A model generated the notes under the pieces. It was not told where the DNA came from. It ran no database searches and saw only the letters and a list, made by a program, of their open reading frames with translations. 48,609 nucleotides of DNA from Planctomycetia bacterium (GTDB lineage Bacteria; Planctomycetota; MHYJ01; WSZJ01). This document shows, one piece after another, positions 8,332-17,154 of this stretch (the stretch's first letter is position 1; each line of letters begins with the position of its first letter). The stretch is taken from assembly GCA_020849035.1 (NCBI GenBank), contig JADLHC010000170.1, forward strand, positions 1 through 48,609, written 5' to 3'. The position numbers and the translations under genes were made by a program.

Positions 8332-9216
8332 ATGCGGAATTTGTGGTGGGCGCTCTTGCTTCTTCTCTCGGCAGGATGCAGCACTCCTGACGCCGCTCCT
8401 CCGGCATCAGATGAGGAAGCCCAGGCGTCGCACGCCCGGTGGCTGAAGCTGGGTGTTCACGAGCCGCTTGAATTCGAGATGATGCGCGCTTGGGAGCGTC
8501 AGCCGCCTGTCAACGTGGGTGTCGAAGAGTGGGGAATCGACTACTCCCCGAATCGGAAATTCGCGGTGGTTTACTTTCTCTACGAGCGCGACCACCGGCC
8601 TGGGCCAACGACGCTGACCTACTTTCGGATTGAGGATGGGAAGCCACGATTCGTGCGGCACGATGTCGTTCCCGGACTGGCCCACTATGCCGTCGGCGAC
8701 GACGGTACCGCCGTCACGCTCGTTCCGAACTACTCCATGATGACTTGGCACATCCGCGCACTCGACGGGAGGAGCACCTGGGGAACTCTCCTGCACTTGG
8801 GGATGTCCCTCAAAGCGGCGGCGGACGGATCGTTCCTGATCTCCTCATCGTTTGCCGAGTACCGTCTCGCCATGGCCGGGGGAGAGGCATCCATCGCCGC
8901 CATCGAGTTCCACGTCGGCGAGAAGTTTTATCGTGGCACATTCTCGGAGCCCATCTCGCTTCTCCCGATCTGCGTCTCGAACCTCGTCGCGCTCAACTTT
9001 GCGCAATCGCTGGAGTCTGTCTCCGCCATGGCCGAAAAGACCCTGGCAACACACCCGAGGGACCCCGGCGCCCTGTACGTCCGCAACTTCGCGAAAGAGG
9101 CGATCCCGATTCTCAGGGACCCGGCGATGCCTTTCGCGAAAGATGAGCCGATCGAGCTGCCGAGATTGCAGCAGCTTCTGGAGACGATCGTCAGAGATCC
9201 TGACGAGCCGAAGTAG
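8332..9216 (+). CDS. Hypothetical lipoprotein, lower GC than neighbours
   Basis: 294 residues. The ATG at 8332 is preceded by GGAGG at 8322-8326. The N-terminus is a lipoprotein signal ending L-S-A-G-C with Cys16, followed by a linker rich in Pro, Ala and Ser. The body is soluble and alternates beta-like stretches with loops. The last third (about residues 220-290, SNLVALNFAQSLESVSAMAE and beyond) is helical and could be a TPR-like hairpin pair. No family is recognised. Codon use is clearly less GC-rich than in the flanking genes, so it may be a recent acquisition. An in-frame start further upstream would precede the lipoprotein signal and is rejected. Confidence 0.7.
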   Translation: MRNLWWALLLLLSAGCSTPDAAPPASDEEAQASHARWLKLGVHEPLEFEMMRAWERQPPVNVGVEEWGIDYSPNRKFAVVYFLYERDHRPGPTTLTYFRIEDGKPRFVRHDVVPGLAHYAVGDDGTAVTLVPNYSMMTWHIRALDGRSTWGTLLHLGMSLKAAADGSFLISSSFAEYRLAMAGGEASIAAIEFHVGEKFYRGTFSEPISLLPICVSNLVALNFAQSLESVSAMAEKTLATHPRDPGALYVRNFAKEAIPILRDPAMPFAKDEPIELPRLQQLLETIVRDPDEPK

Positions 9217-9353
9217 ATCGAGCGAGCCGGAGTATCTACGCTCTGGTCCGTGCCACTGAAGATCCTTAACGAGCGGGTGTCGGTCCGCCAGCATCGTTGC
9301 ACAGAATGTGGTCCGAGGACTGTGGGGTTAAGACCGATTGAACGCCGAAATGT

Positions 9354-11546
9354 TCATCGTTTCGCCGGGAAGTCGGCGGGCATCCACCGCGGCAGCTTCT
9401 TCAGCGACTCGCGCGCTTCCTCCGACGTCGGCACGCCCCAGGCCTCGAAAAACGCGCCGAGGTTTTTTTTCGTCGCGCGGCTGATTCGAATGAGCCACTG
9501 GTCGCGTTTCTGGGCGTCGGTGAGGGGGCGCTCGGAGGGCTTGAGGGCGCGGTAGGCGGCGAAGGCCTCCTTGAACGGCTCCCAGCCGAAGGCCTCCTTG
9601 AGCTGCACGTACATCGTCAGGGCGAGGAACGGGTCGCTCTTCCATTCCGCGAAATCGGCGCCGGCCTTCACGTACTCACGGACCTTCTTGTCGCGGTCCT
9701 TGAGCGCCTCGTGCGCCTGCTCGGGAGTGAGGCCGCAGAGCGTCTCCGAGAGGTAAAGCGACCAGAGGTTGCAGGTGACCTCGCCGGTCCCGTCGAACGT
9801 CCAGTCGCCGGACTGGTGGTTGTGGCCGAGCTCGTGGAAGAGGCCCCAGTCGCCCTTCTGCATCGCCGCGAGGCTCGCCATGCGCGGGGCGGCGTCGAGG
9901 TGGGTCATGATCGGGTAGCCGGAGTGCATGTAGCCGGCGCTGATCTCGACGTCGGCGCAGTAGCGTTCGGGGCGCCGGCGCTCCTTCGGGATCTGCCCAA
10001 GGTCGGCGGCGGCGTCGAGGACGCGGTCCCAGAACTCCATGAGGGACTTGGGGTCGTCGAGGTCGCGGATGCAGGAGGAAGGAACGGTGAGGATGACCTT
10101 CGAGCTCGCGAGCTCCGCCCACGGGCCGGGCGCCGTCCGCAGGCGCTTCCAGGAATCGAGCGTCGTCTTGCCGAGCAGGAAGTACGGCGCCTCCACAGCG
10201 CCCGAGACGTGCACGGAGAACGTGCCGAGCTTGCAGTCGTCGGGGAAGACGAGGTAGAGGAGGCCGCCGAAGGGCGAAGCGACGGTGACGGTCGCGGCGG
10301 CGACGGGGAAATCGCAGGAGACTTCGGGGGCGCGCGGCCAGTCGTCGAGGTGGAAGAGCGAGTCGGTGTGCGCGCCGATGCGGATGGAGAGTCTCGCGGC
10401 GGCGGCGGCTTCGGGCAGTGTGAGGGTGACGGGCTGTCCCGGGGCGGCGTAGAGGCCGGTGGAGTGCCAGCCCGGGACGGTCGCGTCCATGGCGAGGTCG
10501 CGCTCGACGGCGCGGGCGTCCCTGGGGACGGCGCCGGGGAACGCGGCGGCGGCGGCGAGCGCGGGGACCTTGTCGGGCGGCTGGAGCTTCGCGTCCTCGG
10601 CGAGGGCGACGAGGAGGAAGCGGTCGAGGGCGTCGGCGGGGCGGAGCGGCGTCTTTTCCGTGGGCACGAGGCGGTCGCCGCGCTCGCGGGCCAGGCGGGC
10701 GAGGCGCGCGCGGAGGTCGGAGGCGTCGGCGGGGAGCGCGCGGACGGCGGCGACAGCGACCGCGGCGGCGCGCGTCAGCTCGGCGGGCGGGAGGGGCGAG
10801 TTTCCCTCGGCGCTGGCCTCAAGGGCGTCGATGGCGAGGCCGCCGTGGGAAGCGGCGCCGGGCACGTCCCCTGCAGCGAATCCGTCGCCGGACTTCCGCG
10901 CGAAGTCGCCGGTCCAGGCGATCCCGGCCGGCGCGAGAAGGCGGTTGAGGGCGTTCGTGCGGACGTCGGCGCCGCCGTGGATCTGCGACCAGCCCCACCC
11001 GGTCACGCCGGCGAGGAGGCCGCCGCCGCGGGCGAGGAAGCGGTCGAGCTCGTCGAGCGCCGCCGCGGCCGGGTCGAGGCCGAACAGGCAGACCGCGTCG
11101 AGCCCCCCGAACGCCGCCGCGAGCTTCCCGGGCTCGATGCGCACGACCTCGATCCCCTTCCCTTCCAGGAACCCCGCCAGCCCGGCCCCGACGACGCCGA
11201 CCTTCAGCGCCTTGCGGGTCCCGGCCCAGCGCACGGCGTTGAGCATGAGCGCGCCGGTGTCGGCCTTCTCCAGTTCCGCGGGGTTGGCGTAGCCGTCGTG
11301 CGCGAACAGGACGACGCGGCCGCGTCCGATGCGGGCGGCGGCGACGACCGGGAAGCGGGCTTCGCCGGGGGCGCCGTCGACGACCACGGGGAAGGCGGCC
11401 GCGCCCCAGACGGAGACCGTGCCCGGCGAGCCGGGGGCGCCGATCGCTTTGACGCCCTCGAGGAGGATTCTCGCGTCGGAGTCCCACGAGGGAGGGTCGG
11501 CTAGGGCGGGAAGGGCCGCGAAGAGGGAGAGAAGGACGGCGCGCAT
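9354..11546 (-). CDS. Secreted M60-like (enhancin-family) zinc metallopeptidase
   Basis: 730 residues with a short signal peptide ending near ALADPP. The C-terminal third carries the gluzincin active site H571-E-L-G-H575 followed by NHQ and, about 10 residues on, the Glu of GTGEVTCN. This is the pattern of the peptidase M60/M60-like family, members of which cleave mucins or other glycoproteins. Upstream (about residues 380-500) is a beta-rich region like the galactose-binding-type module that precedes M60 domains. The N-terminal part has a glutamine-amidotransferase-like fold feel (GLDAVCLFG, FLARGGGLLAGVTGWGW), as in other long M60-like proteins. The probable role is breakdown of extracellular glycoprotein or peptide; the substrate is inferred only. 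Confidence 0.8.
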   Translation of the reverse strand: MRAVLLSLFAALPALADPPSWDSDARILLEGVKAIGAPGSPGTVSVWGAAAFPVVVDGAPGEARFPVVAAARIGRGRVVLFAHDGYANPAELEKADTGALMLNAVRWAGTRKALKVGVVGAGLAGFLEGKGIEVVRIEPGKLAAAFGGLDAVCLFGLDPAAAALDELDRFLARGGGLLAGVTGWGWSQIHGGADVRTNALNRLLAPAGIAWTGDFARKSGDGFAAGDVPGAASHGGLAIDALEASAEGNSPLPPAELTRAAAVAVAAVRALPADASDLRARLARLARERGDRLVPTEKTPLRPADALDRFLLVALAEDAKLQPPDKVPALAAAAAFPGAVPRDARAVERDLAMDATVPGWHSTGLYAAPGQPVTLTLPEAAAAARLSIRIGAHTDSLFHLDDWPRAPEVSCDFPVAAATVTVASPFGGLLYLVFPDDCKLGTFSVHVSGAVEAPYFLLGKTTLDSWKRLRTAPGPWAELASSKVILTVPSSCIRDLDDPKSLMEFWDRVLDAAADLGQIPKERRRPERYCADVEISAGYMHSGYPIMTHLDAAPRMASLAAMQKGDWGLFHELGHNHQSGDWTFDGTGEVTCNLWSLYLSETLCGLTPEQAHEALKDRDKKVREYVKAGADFAEWKSDPFLALTMYVQLKEAFGWEPFKEAFAAYRALKPSERPLTDAQKRDQWLIRISRATKKNLGAFFEAWGVPTSEEARESLKKLPRWMPADFPAKR

Positions 11547-11555
11547 GGGGCTCTG

Positions 11556-11561
11556 ATCATA
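11556..11561 (-). promoter_or_regulatory. -10 box TATGAT, leaderless arrangement
   Basis: On the minus strand TATGAT ends 9 bases before the ATG at 11546 of the M60-like gene, with no Shine-Dalgarno in between. Confidence 0.45.
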
Positions 11562-11589
11562 ACGAAGCCGGCGCCTGCGGGCGTCGCCC

Positions 11590-11696
11590 ATCGTCGTCAT
11601 CGTCGTGATCCGTGACCCCGTCTTTCCGTCTTCGTGCCTGTCGACAAGCGGAACAACGGCAAGGACTGAGTCGCGGATCACGACGATCACGACGAT
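11590..11696. repeat. Long imperfect inverted repeat (26-bp arms)
   Basis: The left arm 11590-11615 and right arm 11671-11696 are inverted copies that match at 24 of 26 positions, separated by 55 bases. Each arm contains two near-tandem ATCGTCGT units. It sits in the 229-base divergent gap between the M60-like gene and ETF-QO, so it could form a hairpin or cruciform or be an operator region. The rest of the gap shows no gene. Confidence 0.7.
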
Positions 11697-11775
11697 CGAG
11701 GCAGCCGGGCCAACCCTTCCCAACCCCCGCGGATCGGTTAACGTGACGGCGTCGCCACCCTCCGGGGTCAACACC

Positions 11776-13458
11776 ATGGCCGAACGCGAATCCCTCGAGA
11801 CAGACGTCCTCATCGTCGGCGCCGGCCCCGCGGGGCTCGCCTGCGCCCTCCACCTGCACAAGCTGTTCGCGGACGCCAAGGCCGCCGGGAAACTCCAGGA
11901 GCCCTCGATGATGGTGATCGAGAAGGCCTCCGAGGTCGGCGCGCACATCCTGAGCGGCGCGGTGATGGACCCGAAAGGCCTCAACGAGCTGATCCCGAAC
12001 TGGAAGGACGAGGCGCCGTACGAGGCGGCGGTCGGCGACGACGACATCTACTTCCTCACGAAGAAGGGCAAGTGGCGCCTGCCGTTCGTGCCGCCGGCGA
12101 TGCACAACAAGGGGAACTACGTCATCTCGCTGAACCGGATGGTGAGATGGCTGGGCAAGAAGGTTGAAGAGAAGGGGATCGACCTGTTCACGGGCTTCCC
12201 CGGCGCCGAGCCGCTCTGGGACGGCGGGCGCATCACCGGCGTCCAGACCGGCGACAAGGGCCTCGACAAGGAAGGCCAGCCGCGCTCGAACTTCGAGGCG
12301 GGCGTGAACATCAAGGCGAAGATCACGATCCTCGCCGAGGGGACGCGCGGCTCGCTGACGAAAGTCGTCGTCAACAAGCTCGGGCTCCACAACAAGAACC
12401 CGCAGATCTACTCGACCGGCGTCAAGGAGGTCTGGAAGCTCAAGGACCCCTCGAAGTTCCCCGCGGGCAAGGTCGTGCACACGATGGGCTGGCCGATGGG
12501 CGCGAACAACTTCGGCGGGTCGTTCGCGTACGGGATGAAGGACGGCCTGCTCAGCCTGGGCTACGTCGTCTCGCTCGACTACCCGAACCCGCTCACGGAC
12601 CCGCAGTGGATGCTGCAGGAACTGAAAGGCCACCCGGTCTTCGCGGACGTGCTCAAGGGCGGCGAGCTGCTGCGCTACGGCGCCAAGACGATCCCGGAGG
12701 GCGGCTACTGGTCCGTCCCCCGCCTGGCGTTCGACGGCGGGATGATCGTCGGCGACGCGGCCGGGATGGTGAACACGCAGCGGCTCAAGGGCATCCACAT
12801 CGCGATCAAGAGCGGGATGCTGGCCGCCGAGACCGCCGTCGAGGCCCTCCAGAAGAACGACACGAGCACCGCGACGCTCTCCTCCTACGCGAAAAAGTGG
12901 GACGAGTCCTGGGCCGGCCGCGAGCTGTACGCCATCCGCAACTTCCGCCAGGCCTTCGAGAGCGGGTTCCTCCTGGGCGGGTTCCACTACGTGGTGCAGT
13001 CGCTGACGGGGGGAAGGGGTTTCCGCTCGGTGTACCCGCTGAAGGAGAGCCACCACGGGATGCGGAAGGCGACGGAGATGAACGCCGCCGGGGAGATCCC
13101 GCTGACGCTGGACGACCGGAAAAAGAAGAAGCCGGACGGCGAGACCAGCGTGGACAAGCTGTCGGACGTGTACCTGTCGGGGACGAAGCACGAGGAGAAC
13201 CAGCCGTGCCACCTGAAGGTGTCCGACACGAACATCTGCGCGACGAAGTGCAAGGAGGAGTACGGGAACCCGTGCATGTACTTCTGTCCGGCGCAGGTGT
13301 ACGAGATGCACCGCGAGGGCGAGGGCGGGAAGACGAAGTTGCACGTCAATTTCTCGAACTGCGTGCACTGCAAGACGTGCGACATCGCGGACCCGTACGG
13401 GATCATCACGTGGGTGACCCCGGAGGGCGGCGGGGGTCCGCAGTACCAAGACTTGTAA
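11776..13458 (+). CDS. Electron transfer flavoprotein-ubiquinone oxidoreductase (ETF-QO)
   Basis: 560 residues. It takes electrons from reduced electron transfer flavoprotein and passes them to the quinone pool at the membrane, linking fatty-acid and amino-acid dehydrogenases to respiration. The N-terminal FAD motif is GAGPAG at residues 15-20, and GGMIVGDAAGMVN is the second FAD-contact region. The C-terminal [4Fe-4S] ligands are Cys504, Cys529, Cys532 and Cys535; the 25-3-3 spacing is the same as in the human enzyme, and the ending PEGGGGPQYQDL is diagnostic. ATG at 11776 is chosen because it lies just ahead of the FAD strand; an in-frame GTG at 11743 is possible but adds an unconserved leader. 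No etfAB genes lie nearby. Confidence 0.95.
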   Translation: MAERESLETDVLIVGAGPAGLACALHLHKLFADAKAAGKLQEPSMMVIEKASEVGAHILSGAVMDPKGLNELIPNWKDEAPYEAAVGDDDIYFLTKKGKWRLPFVPPAMHNKGNYVISLNRMVRWLGKKVEEKGIDLFTGFPGAEPLWDGGRITGVQTGDKGLDKEGQPRSNFEAGVNIKAKITILAEGTRGSLTKVVVNKLGLHNKNPQIYSTGVKEVWKLKDPSKFPAGKVVHTMGWPMGANNFGGSFAYGMKDGLLSLGYVVSLDYPNPLTDPQWMLQELKGHPVFADVLKGGELLRYGAKTIPEGGYWSVPRLAFDGGMIVGDAAGMVNTQRLKGIHIAIKSGMLAAETAVEALQKNDTSTATLSSYAKKWDESWAGRELYAIRNFRQAFESGFLLGGFHYVVQSLTGGRGFRSVYPLKESHHGMRKATEMNAAGEIPLTLDDRKKKKPDGETSVDKLSDVYLSGTKHEENQPCHLKVSDTNICATKCKEEYGNPCMYFCPAQVYEMHREGEGGKTKLHVNFSNCVHCKTCDIADPYGIITWVTPEGGGGPQYQDL

Positions 13459-13619
13459 CGGGACCCGCGGCGTGCGCGGGGAAACGGCGGGGACGGCGTT
13501 GCACGGGAAGGGGGAAGGCGCGGGAGTCGGGAGAGCGGAAGCTGGGTTGAGCGACCGGCATCGGGTTTGCTGACCCCACCGGTACAATCGCGCCTCCGGC
13601 GCACTTCAGGAGTCCTGAC

Positions 13620-14126
13620 TTGGGCATCGCCCTCCGCTCCCGCCGCGACGGCGGACGCATCTTCGGGAACCTCATCGGCGGCGCCATCGGCGCCCTTCTC
13701 GGCCTCGGGCTCTTCATCTTCGGCATCTGGGCCTGGTCCCGCACCAACGCGGCGAAGTCCTGGCCGACGACGGCGGGCACCGTGGACAGCTCGGAAGTCG
13801 CCTCGAGCCGCAGTCGGAAGAGCGGGACGAAATACCGGTGCAACGTCCGGTATCACTTCGAGGTGAACGGCGTCCGCTACGACGCGACGCAGCTGGAGCC
13901 GATGGGGAGTTCGAGCGGGTCGCACAGCTCGGCGCAGGCGACGAAGTCCCGCTACCCGGCGGGCGGGCCGTGCACGGTGCACTACGATCCCGCCGATCCG
14001 TCGGTGTGCTGCCTCGAGTTGGGCGGGACGGGGCTGGCCTGGGTGATGATCGGGCTGGGCGCCGTGTTCGGCCTCGGCTCCGCGTTCGCGATCGCCAAGA
14101 CGGTCCTCCCGATGGGCCGGATGTAG
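13620..14126 (+). CDS. DUF3592 membrane protein, first of three
   Basis: 168 residues with two membrane segments, at about residues 17-38 and 138-160. They flank an extracytoplasmic domain containing W-x3-T-G-T-V, YRCNVRYHFEVNGVRYD and the closing VHYDPADPSVCCLE, which are DUF3592 hallmarks. The start is TTG at 13620, supported by AGGAG at 13608-13612 seven bases upstream; a TACAAT box lies at 13583-13588. The function of DUF3592 is unknown. It is followed after 16 bases by a second DUF3592 gene. Confidence 0.8.
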   Translation: MGIALRSRRDGGRIFGNLIGGAIGALLGLGLFIFGIWAWSRTNAAKSWPTTAGTVDSSEVASSRSRKSGTKYRCNVRYHFEVNGVRYDATQLEPMGSSSGSHSSAQATKSRYPAGGPCTVHYDPADPSVCCLELGGTGLAWVMIGLGAVFGLGSAFAIAKTVLPMGRM

Positions 14127-14142
14127 GCGGCAGGAGGCGCGG

Positions 14143-14655
14143 ATGTTCGAAGTGTCCGCAGGGAAGGTGCAGAAGATGCCCGGCGAGGCCTCGTCGGGGC
14201 CGATGGTCCTGCTGTGGCTCCTCGCCCTCATCTTCGGGGGCATCGGCGGCGGCCTCACCTGGCCGAGCGTCCGGGCACACGGGTGGCCCGTGGCGCCCGG
14301 CACCGTCCTCACCAGCCAGGTCCACTCCCAGCGCGGCAGCAAGGGCGGCGCCACCCACGCGTGCCGCGTCACGTACGCCTTCGAGGTCGCCGGCCGGCGC
14401 TACGAAGGCCGGAAACTCGACATGATGGAAGTCCACTCCAGCGGCCGCGGCGCCTTCGAGGACCAGGCGCAGTTCGCCCCCGGCACGACCTGCGTCGTCC
14501 ACTACAATCCCGAGGACCCCTCCGAGTCCTGCCTCCGCCCCGGCCCGGGCGTGCTCCAGATCGTGTTTCTCTCGATCGGCACCCTGCTCCTGGGCGGGGC
14601 CCTGCTGGCGACGGGGGTCTGGTGGTGGAAACGGAGTGCGCCGGCCACCTTTTGA
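14143..14655 (+). CDS. DUF3592 membrane protein, second of three
   Basis: 170 residues with the same two-helix architecture as its neighbour: membrane segments at about residues 22-42 and 140-163 and a DUF3592 domain between, including W-P-V-A-P-G-T-V, CRVTYAFEVAGRRYEG and VHYNPEDPSESCL. An AGGAGG Shine-Dalgarno precedes the ATG at the normal distance. It is probably a tandem duplicate of the gene before it, diverged enough that only the domain signature remains alike. No function is known. Confidence 0.8.
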   Translation: MFEVSAGKVQKMPGEASSGPMVLLWLLALIFGGIGGGLTWPSVRAHGWPVAPGTVLTSQVHSQRGSKGGATHACRVTYAFEVAGRRYEGRKLDMMEVHSSGRGAFEDQAQFAPGTTCVVHYNPEDPSESCLRPGPGVLQIVFLSIGTLLLGGALLATGVWWWKRSAPATF

Positions 14656-14720
14656 CGTGACGGGCCGCGGCGCCCGGCATCGGAAGGGTGGGCGATCGGA
14701 ACAACTGCAGAGGGGGATGC

Positions 14721-15314
14721 ATGCGTCTGTCCGCCTGGCTGGCCGTGAGACGCCTCGAAGCCTGGACATTCGCCATCGTGGCCGGCGGCCTCGGCGTCCT
14801 CGTCGGCCTCGCCACGGTCGCCCTGGGCGCGTGGGAGACCTGGCGCGCCGCCGAGCGGGAGTCCTGGCCCGTCGTCAGCGGCGTGGTCGTCCGCGTCGAG
14901 ATCCGGACCGACCGCGTCGCGAATGGCAAGCCGGCCGACTCCCGCGTCGCCACGTATTGCTACACGCTCAACGACCGCCCCGTCATCGCCGAGCAGTCGC
15001 TGGCCGTCCCCAACCTCCCCATCACGCGAAAATGGCGCGAGAACAAACTCCGCTCGCTTCGAAGCGGCCCGACCCAGGTTCACTACAACCCCGCGAATCC
15101 CGCGGAGTCGTGGATCCTCGCGGAGCCGCCACTCTGGGAGCAGATGGTCATCGGCCTCGCATTCACGCTCATGGGCCTGATGATCGCCCTGGCGGGGTCT
15201 TTCAAGCGGCGCGGCGCGGGGCTGCTGTCGACGGAACCGCGCGGGCTCGACTCGCTTCCCAAGGAGCCGCCGGGACCGAGGCGCTGGGAGTTGGGGTCGC
15301 TCGGGCTGTGTTAA
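14721..15314 (+). CDS. DUF3592 membrane protein, third of three
   Basis: 197 residues. It has an N-terminal membrane segment (about residues 14-36), the DUF3592 signature SWPVVSGVVVRVEIRT...VHYNPANPAESWIL, and a second membrane segment (about 140-162). A cytoplasmic tail of about 30 residues is absent from the two upstream paralogues. A G-rich Shine-Dalgarno (GAGGGGG) precedes the ATG at 14721. It closes a same-strand cluster of three paralogues with short gaps, so it is likely cotranscribed with them. Confidence 0.8.
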   Translation: MRLSAWLAVRRLEAWTFAIVAGGLGVLVGLATVALGAWETWRAAERESWPVVSGVVVRVEIRTDRVANGKPADSRVATYCYTLNDRPVIAEQSLAVPNLPITRKWRENKLRSLRSGPTQVHYNPANPAESWILAEPPLWEQMVIGLAFTLMGLMIALAGSFKRRGAGLLSTEPRGLDSLPKEPPGPRRWELGSLGLC

Positions 15315-15454
15315 GCGTGTTGCAGGCTGTGTAAGGAGAAGGGCCTCGCGGCGAGGCTGTCGCGGGGAGGCGTCCTCAAGCTGCAAGTTGCGCGCACGCG
15401 CCGACTTGGAGCTTCCCTGGGGCCGGTGGCACGAACGATGCAATCCCCACGTCC

Positions 15455-17035
15455 ATGCGAACCCTCCTCCTCGCCCTCGCCCTCGCCGCCAGCGCATTCG
15501 CCGGCGGCAACCACCCGATCCCTCTTCCCCCGCCGGAACCCAACCTCCCCGACGGCGTCGGCCCCGCCCTCAACGCCGCGCGCGCCCGCTACGCCTGCGA
15601 CGACGACGCCCAGCGCTGCGCAGCCGTGCGGCTCTTCGAGGACGTCCACGACCCCAACGCCGACCTGTACCTCCAGAAGATCGCGTACGAGGATCCGCAC
15701 CCCAATGTCCGCCTCACCGCCATTCAGGGCCTCTTCAATCGCGAACACCCCAGGGCCGCCCTCTTCGCCGCGCGCCTGTGCACATCGAGTGCACCGAAGA
15801 AGGTCCTCGACGCGGGGGCGCATCTCATCTGGAAGTCGGGGAACCGCGACGCGGTGAACAACCTGCTGGTGGCGATGGAGAAGGGGATCAGCGGGTTCGA
15901 GAAGGAGTACCGGGTGGGCGGCACCATCGGGGCGCAGACGTGGGATCCGATCCTGGTGCGGTGGCTGTGCATCCGCGCGCTGGGGCGGATCGGGACGCCG
16001 GAGGCGGTGGACGGGCTGCTCGCGGCGATCCGGTACCCCGAGTGGGAGCTGCGCGCCGCGGCGGCACAGGCGCTTGGGGAAGCGGGGGACGGGAGGGCGA
16101 TCCCGGCGCTGCTCAGGGCGGTGGACGACAAGGACCTCGACGTCGAGTGCGAGGCGCTGATCGCGCTGGGCCGCATCGGCGGGGTGGACGCGACGGCGTG
16201 CCTGCAGCGGGCGGTGAGGCGCGAGGTGAGCGAGCGCGAGACGCACTACGAGATTCTCTGCTACCGGAACGACGTCTTCGTGCGGATCGCGAAACGGGCG
16301 CTGAAGCTCGCGCTGGCGCCGCGAGCCGCGCCCCCCGCGCCGCCGGCCCCCGCGGGCGGCGGCAAGAACGCCCCTCCCGCCGCCGGCGGCGGCACGTCGC
16401 CCCAGGATCCGGAGCGCCCGCGGGAGAGCGAGATCCCGGCGCCCGTCGAGCCCGTCCGCAAGGCCCCGCCTGCCTTCGAGCGCGACGAGGCCGGCGAGGA
16501 CCTCCTCTACGTCTGCGACACGACCCTCACGATGGCCGACGCCAAGCCCACCGTCCTCCGCCTCGTCGAGGAGCGCCTCATGTACCGCGACCTGGCAAGT
16601 GACTTCCGCTTCGGGTTCATCGCCTTCCGCGACTTCGGCAACCAGTACCTCACGGAAGTCCTCTTCTTCACGCGCGACGTCGAAAAGGCCCGCGACTGGA
16701 TGGCGAAGCTCGGCTTCTCCGGCGCGGAAGCGGGCGCCGGGTCGGCCATGGAGAAGGCGCTGCAGGTGAGCGTCATGCTGGACTGGTCGGAGATGCCACG
16801 GAAGCGGATGCTGCTGATCACCGACACCTACCCGAACAGCGAGGAAGATGCGTACTTCCGCGCGCACTTCCTCCACGACGACATGAACGTCGTCATCAAC
16901 ACGCTGGCGCACACGCGGGCGGCGACGAAGCGGGACATCCTGCGGAACCTGGCGAAGATCGGCGGCGGGCACCACGACCTGCTGCCGTGCGACAAGCCGG
17001 CGGGGCGGCCGAGGGAGAGTGCGGAGGTGAGGTAG
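15455..17035 (+). CDS. Secreted HEAT-repeat and von Willebrand factor A-domain protein
   Basis: 526 residues. A signal peptide (MRTLLLALALAASAFAGG) is followed by HEAT/PBS-lyase-type helical repeats at about residues 60-290, for example VRLTAIQGLFNREHP, IRALGRIGTPEAVDGLLAAI and ALIALGRIGGVDA. A low-complexity Ala/Pro/Gly linker (about 290-335) leads to a vWA domain (about 345-515). Its metal-site motif is D355-T-T-L-T, close to the usual D-x-S-x-S but with threonines, and the later strand reads LLITDTYPN. HEAT and vWA domains both mediate protein contacts, so a periplasmic scaffold role is plausible; nothing shows catalysis. The 140-base gap upstream holds no gene. Confidence 0.8.
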   Translation: MRTLLLALALAASAFAGGNHPIPLPPPEPNLPDGVGPALNAARARYACDDDAQRCAAVRLFEDVHDPNADLYLQKIAYEDPHPNVRLTAIQGLFNREHPRAALFAARLCTSSAPKKVLDAGAHLIWKSGNRDAVNNLLVAMEKGISGFEKEYRVGGTIGAQTWDPILVRWLCIRALGRIGTPEAVDGLLAAIRYPEWELRAAAAQALGEAGDGRAIPALLRAVDDKDLDVECEALIALGRIGGVDATACLQRAVRREVSERETHYEILCYRNDVFVRIAKRALKLALAPRAAPPAPPAPAGGGKNAPPAAGGGTSPQDPERPRESEIPAPVEPVRKAPPAFERDEAGEDLLYVCDTTLTMADAKPTVLRLVEERLMYRDLASDFRFGFIAFRDFGNQYLTEVLFFTRDVEKARDWMAKLGFSGAEAGAGSAMEKALQVSVMLDWSEMPRKRMLLITDTYPNSEEDAYFRAHFLHDDMNVVINTLAHTRAATKRDILRNLAKIGGGHHDLLPCDKPAGRPRESAEVR

Positions 17036-17154
17036 GGGAAAGGGCAAGACGACATAGGACAGACGCCGATGCGGGCGGAGTGGAATTGGAGCTTTTCCGT
17101 TTGGCCTTTGGAGTTTCCTTGCCGCCTGGGACGCTGGAGCTTGTCTCTTCCCCG

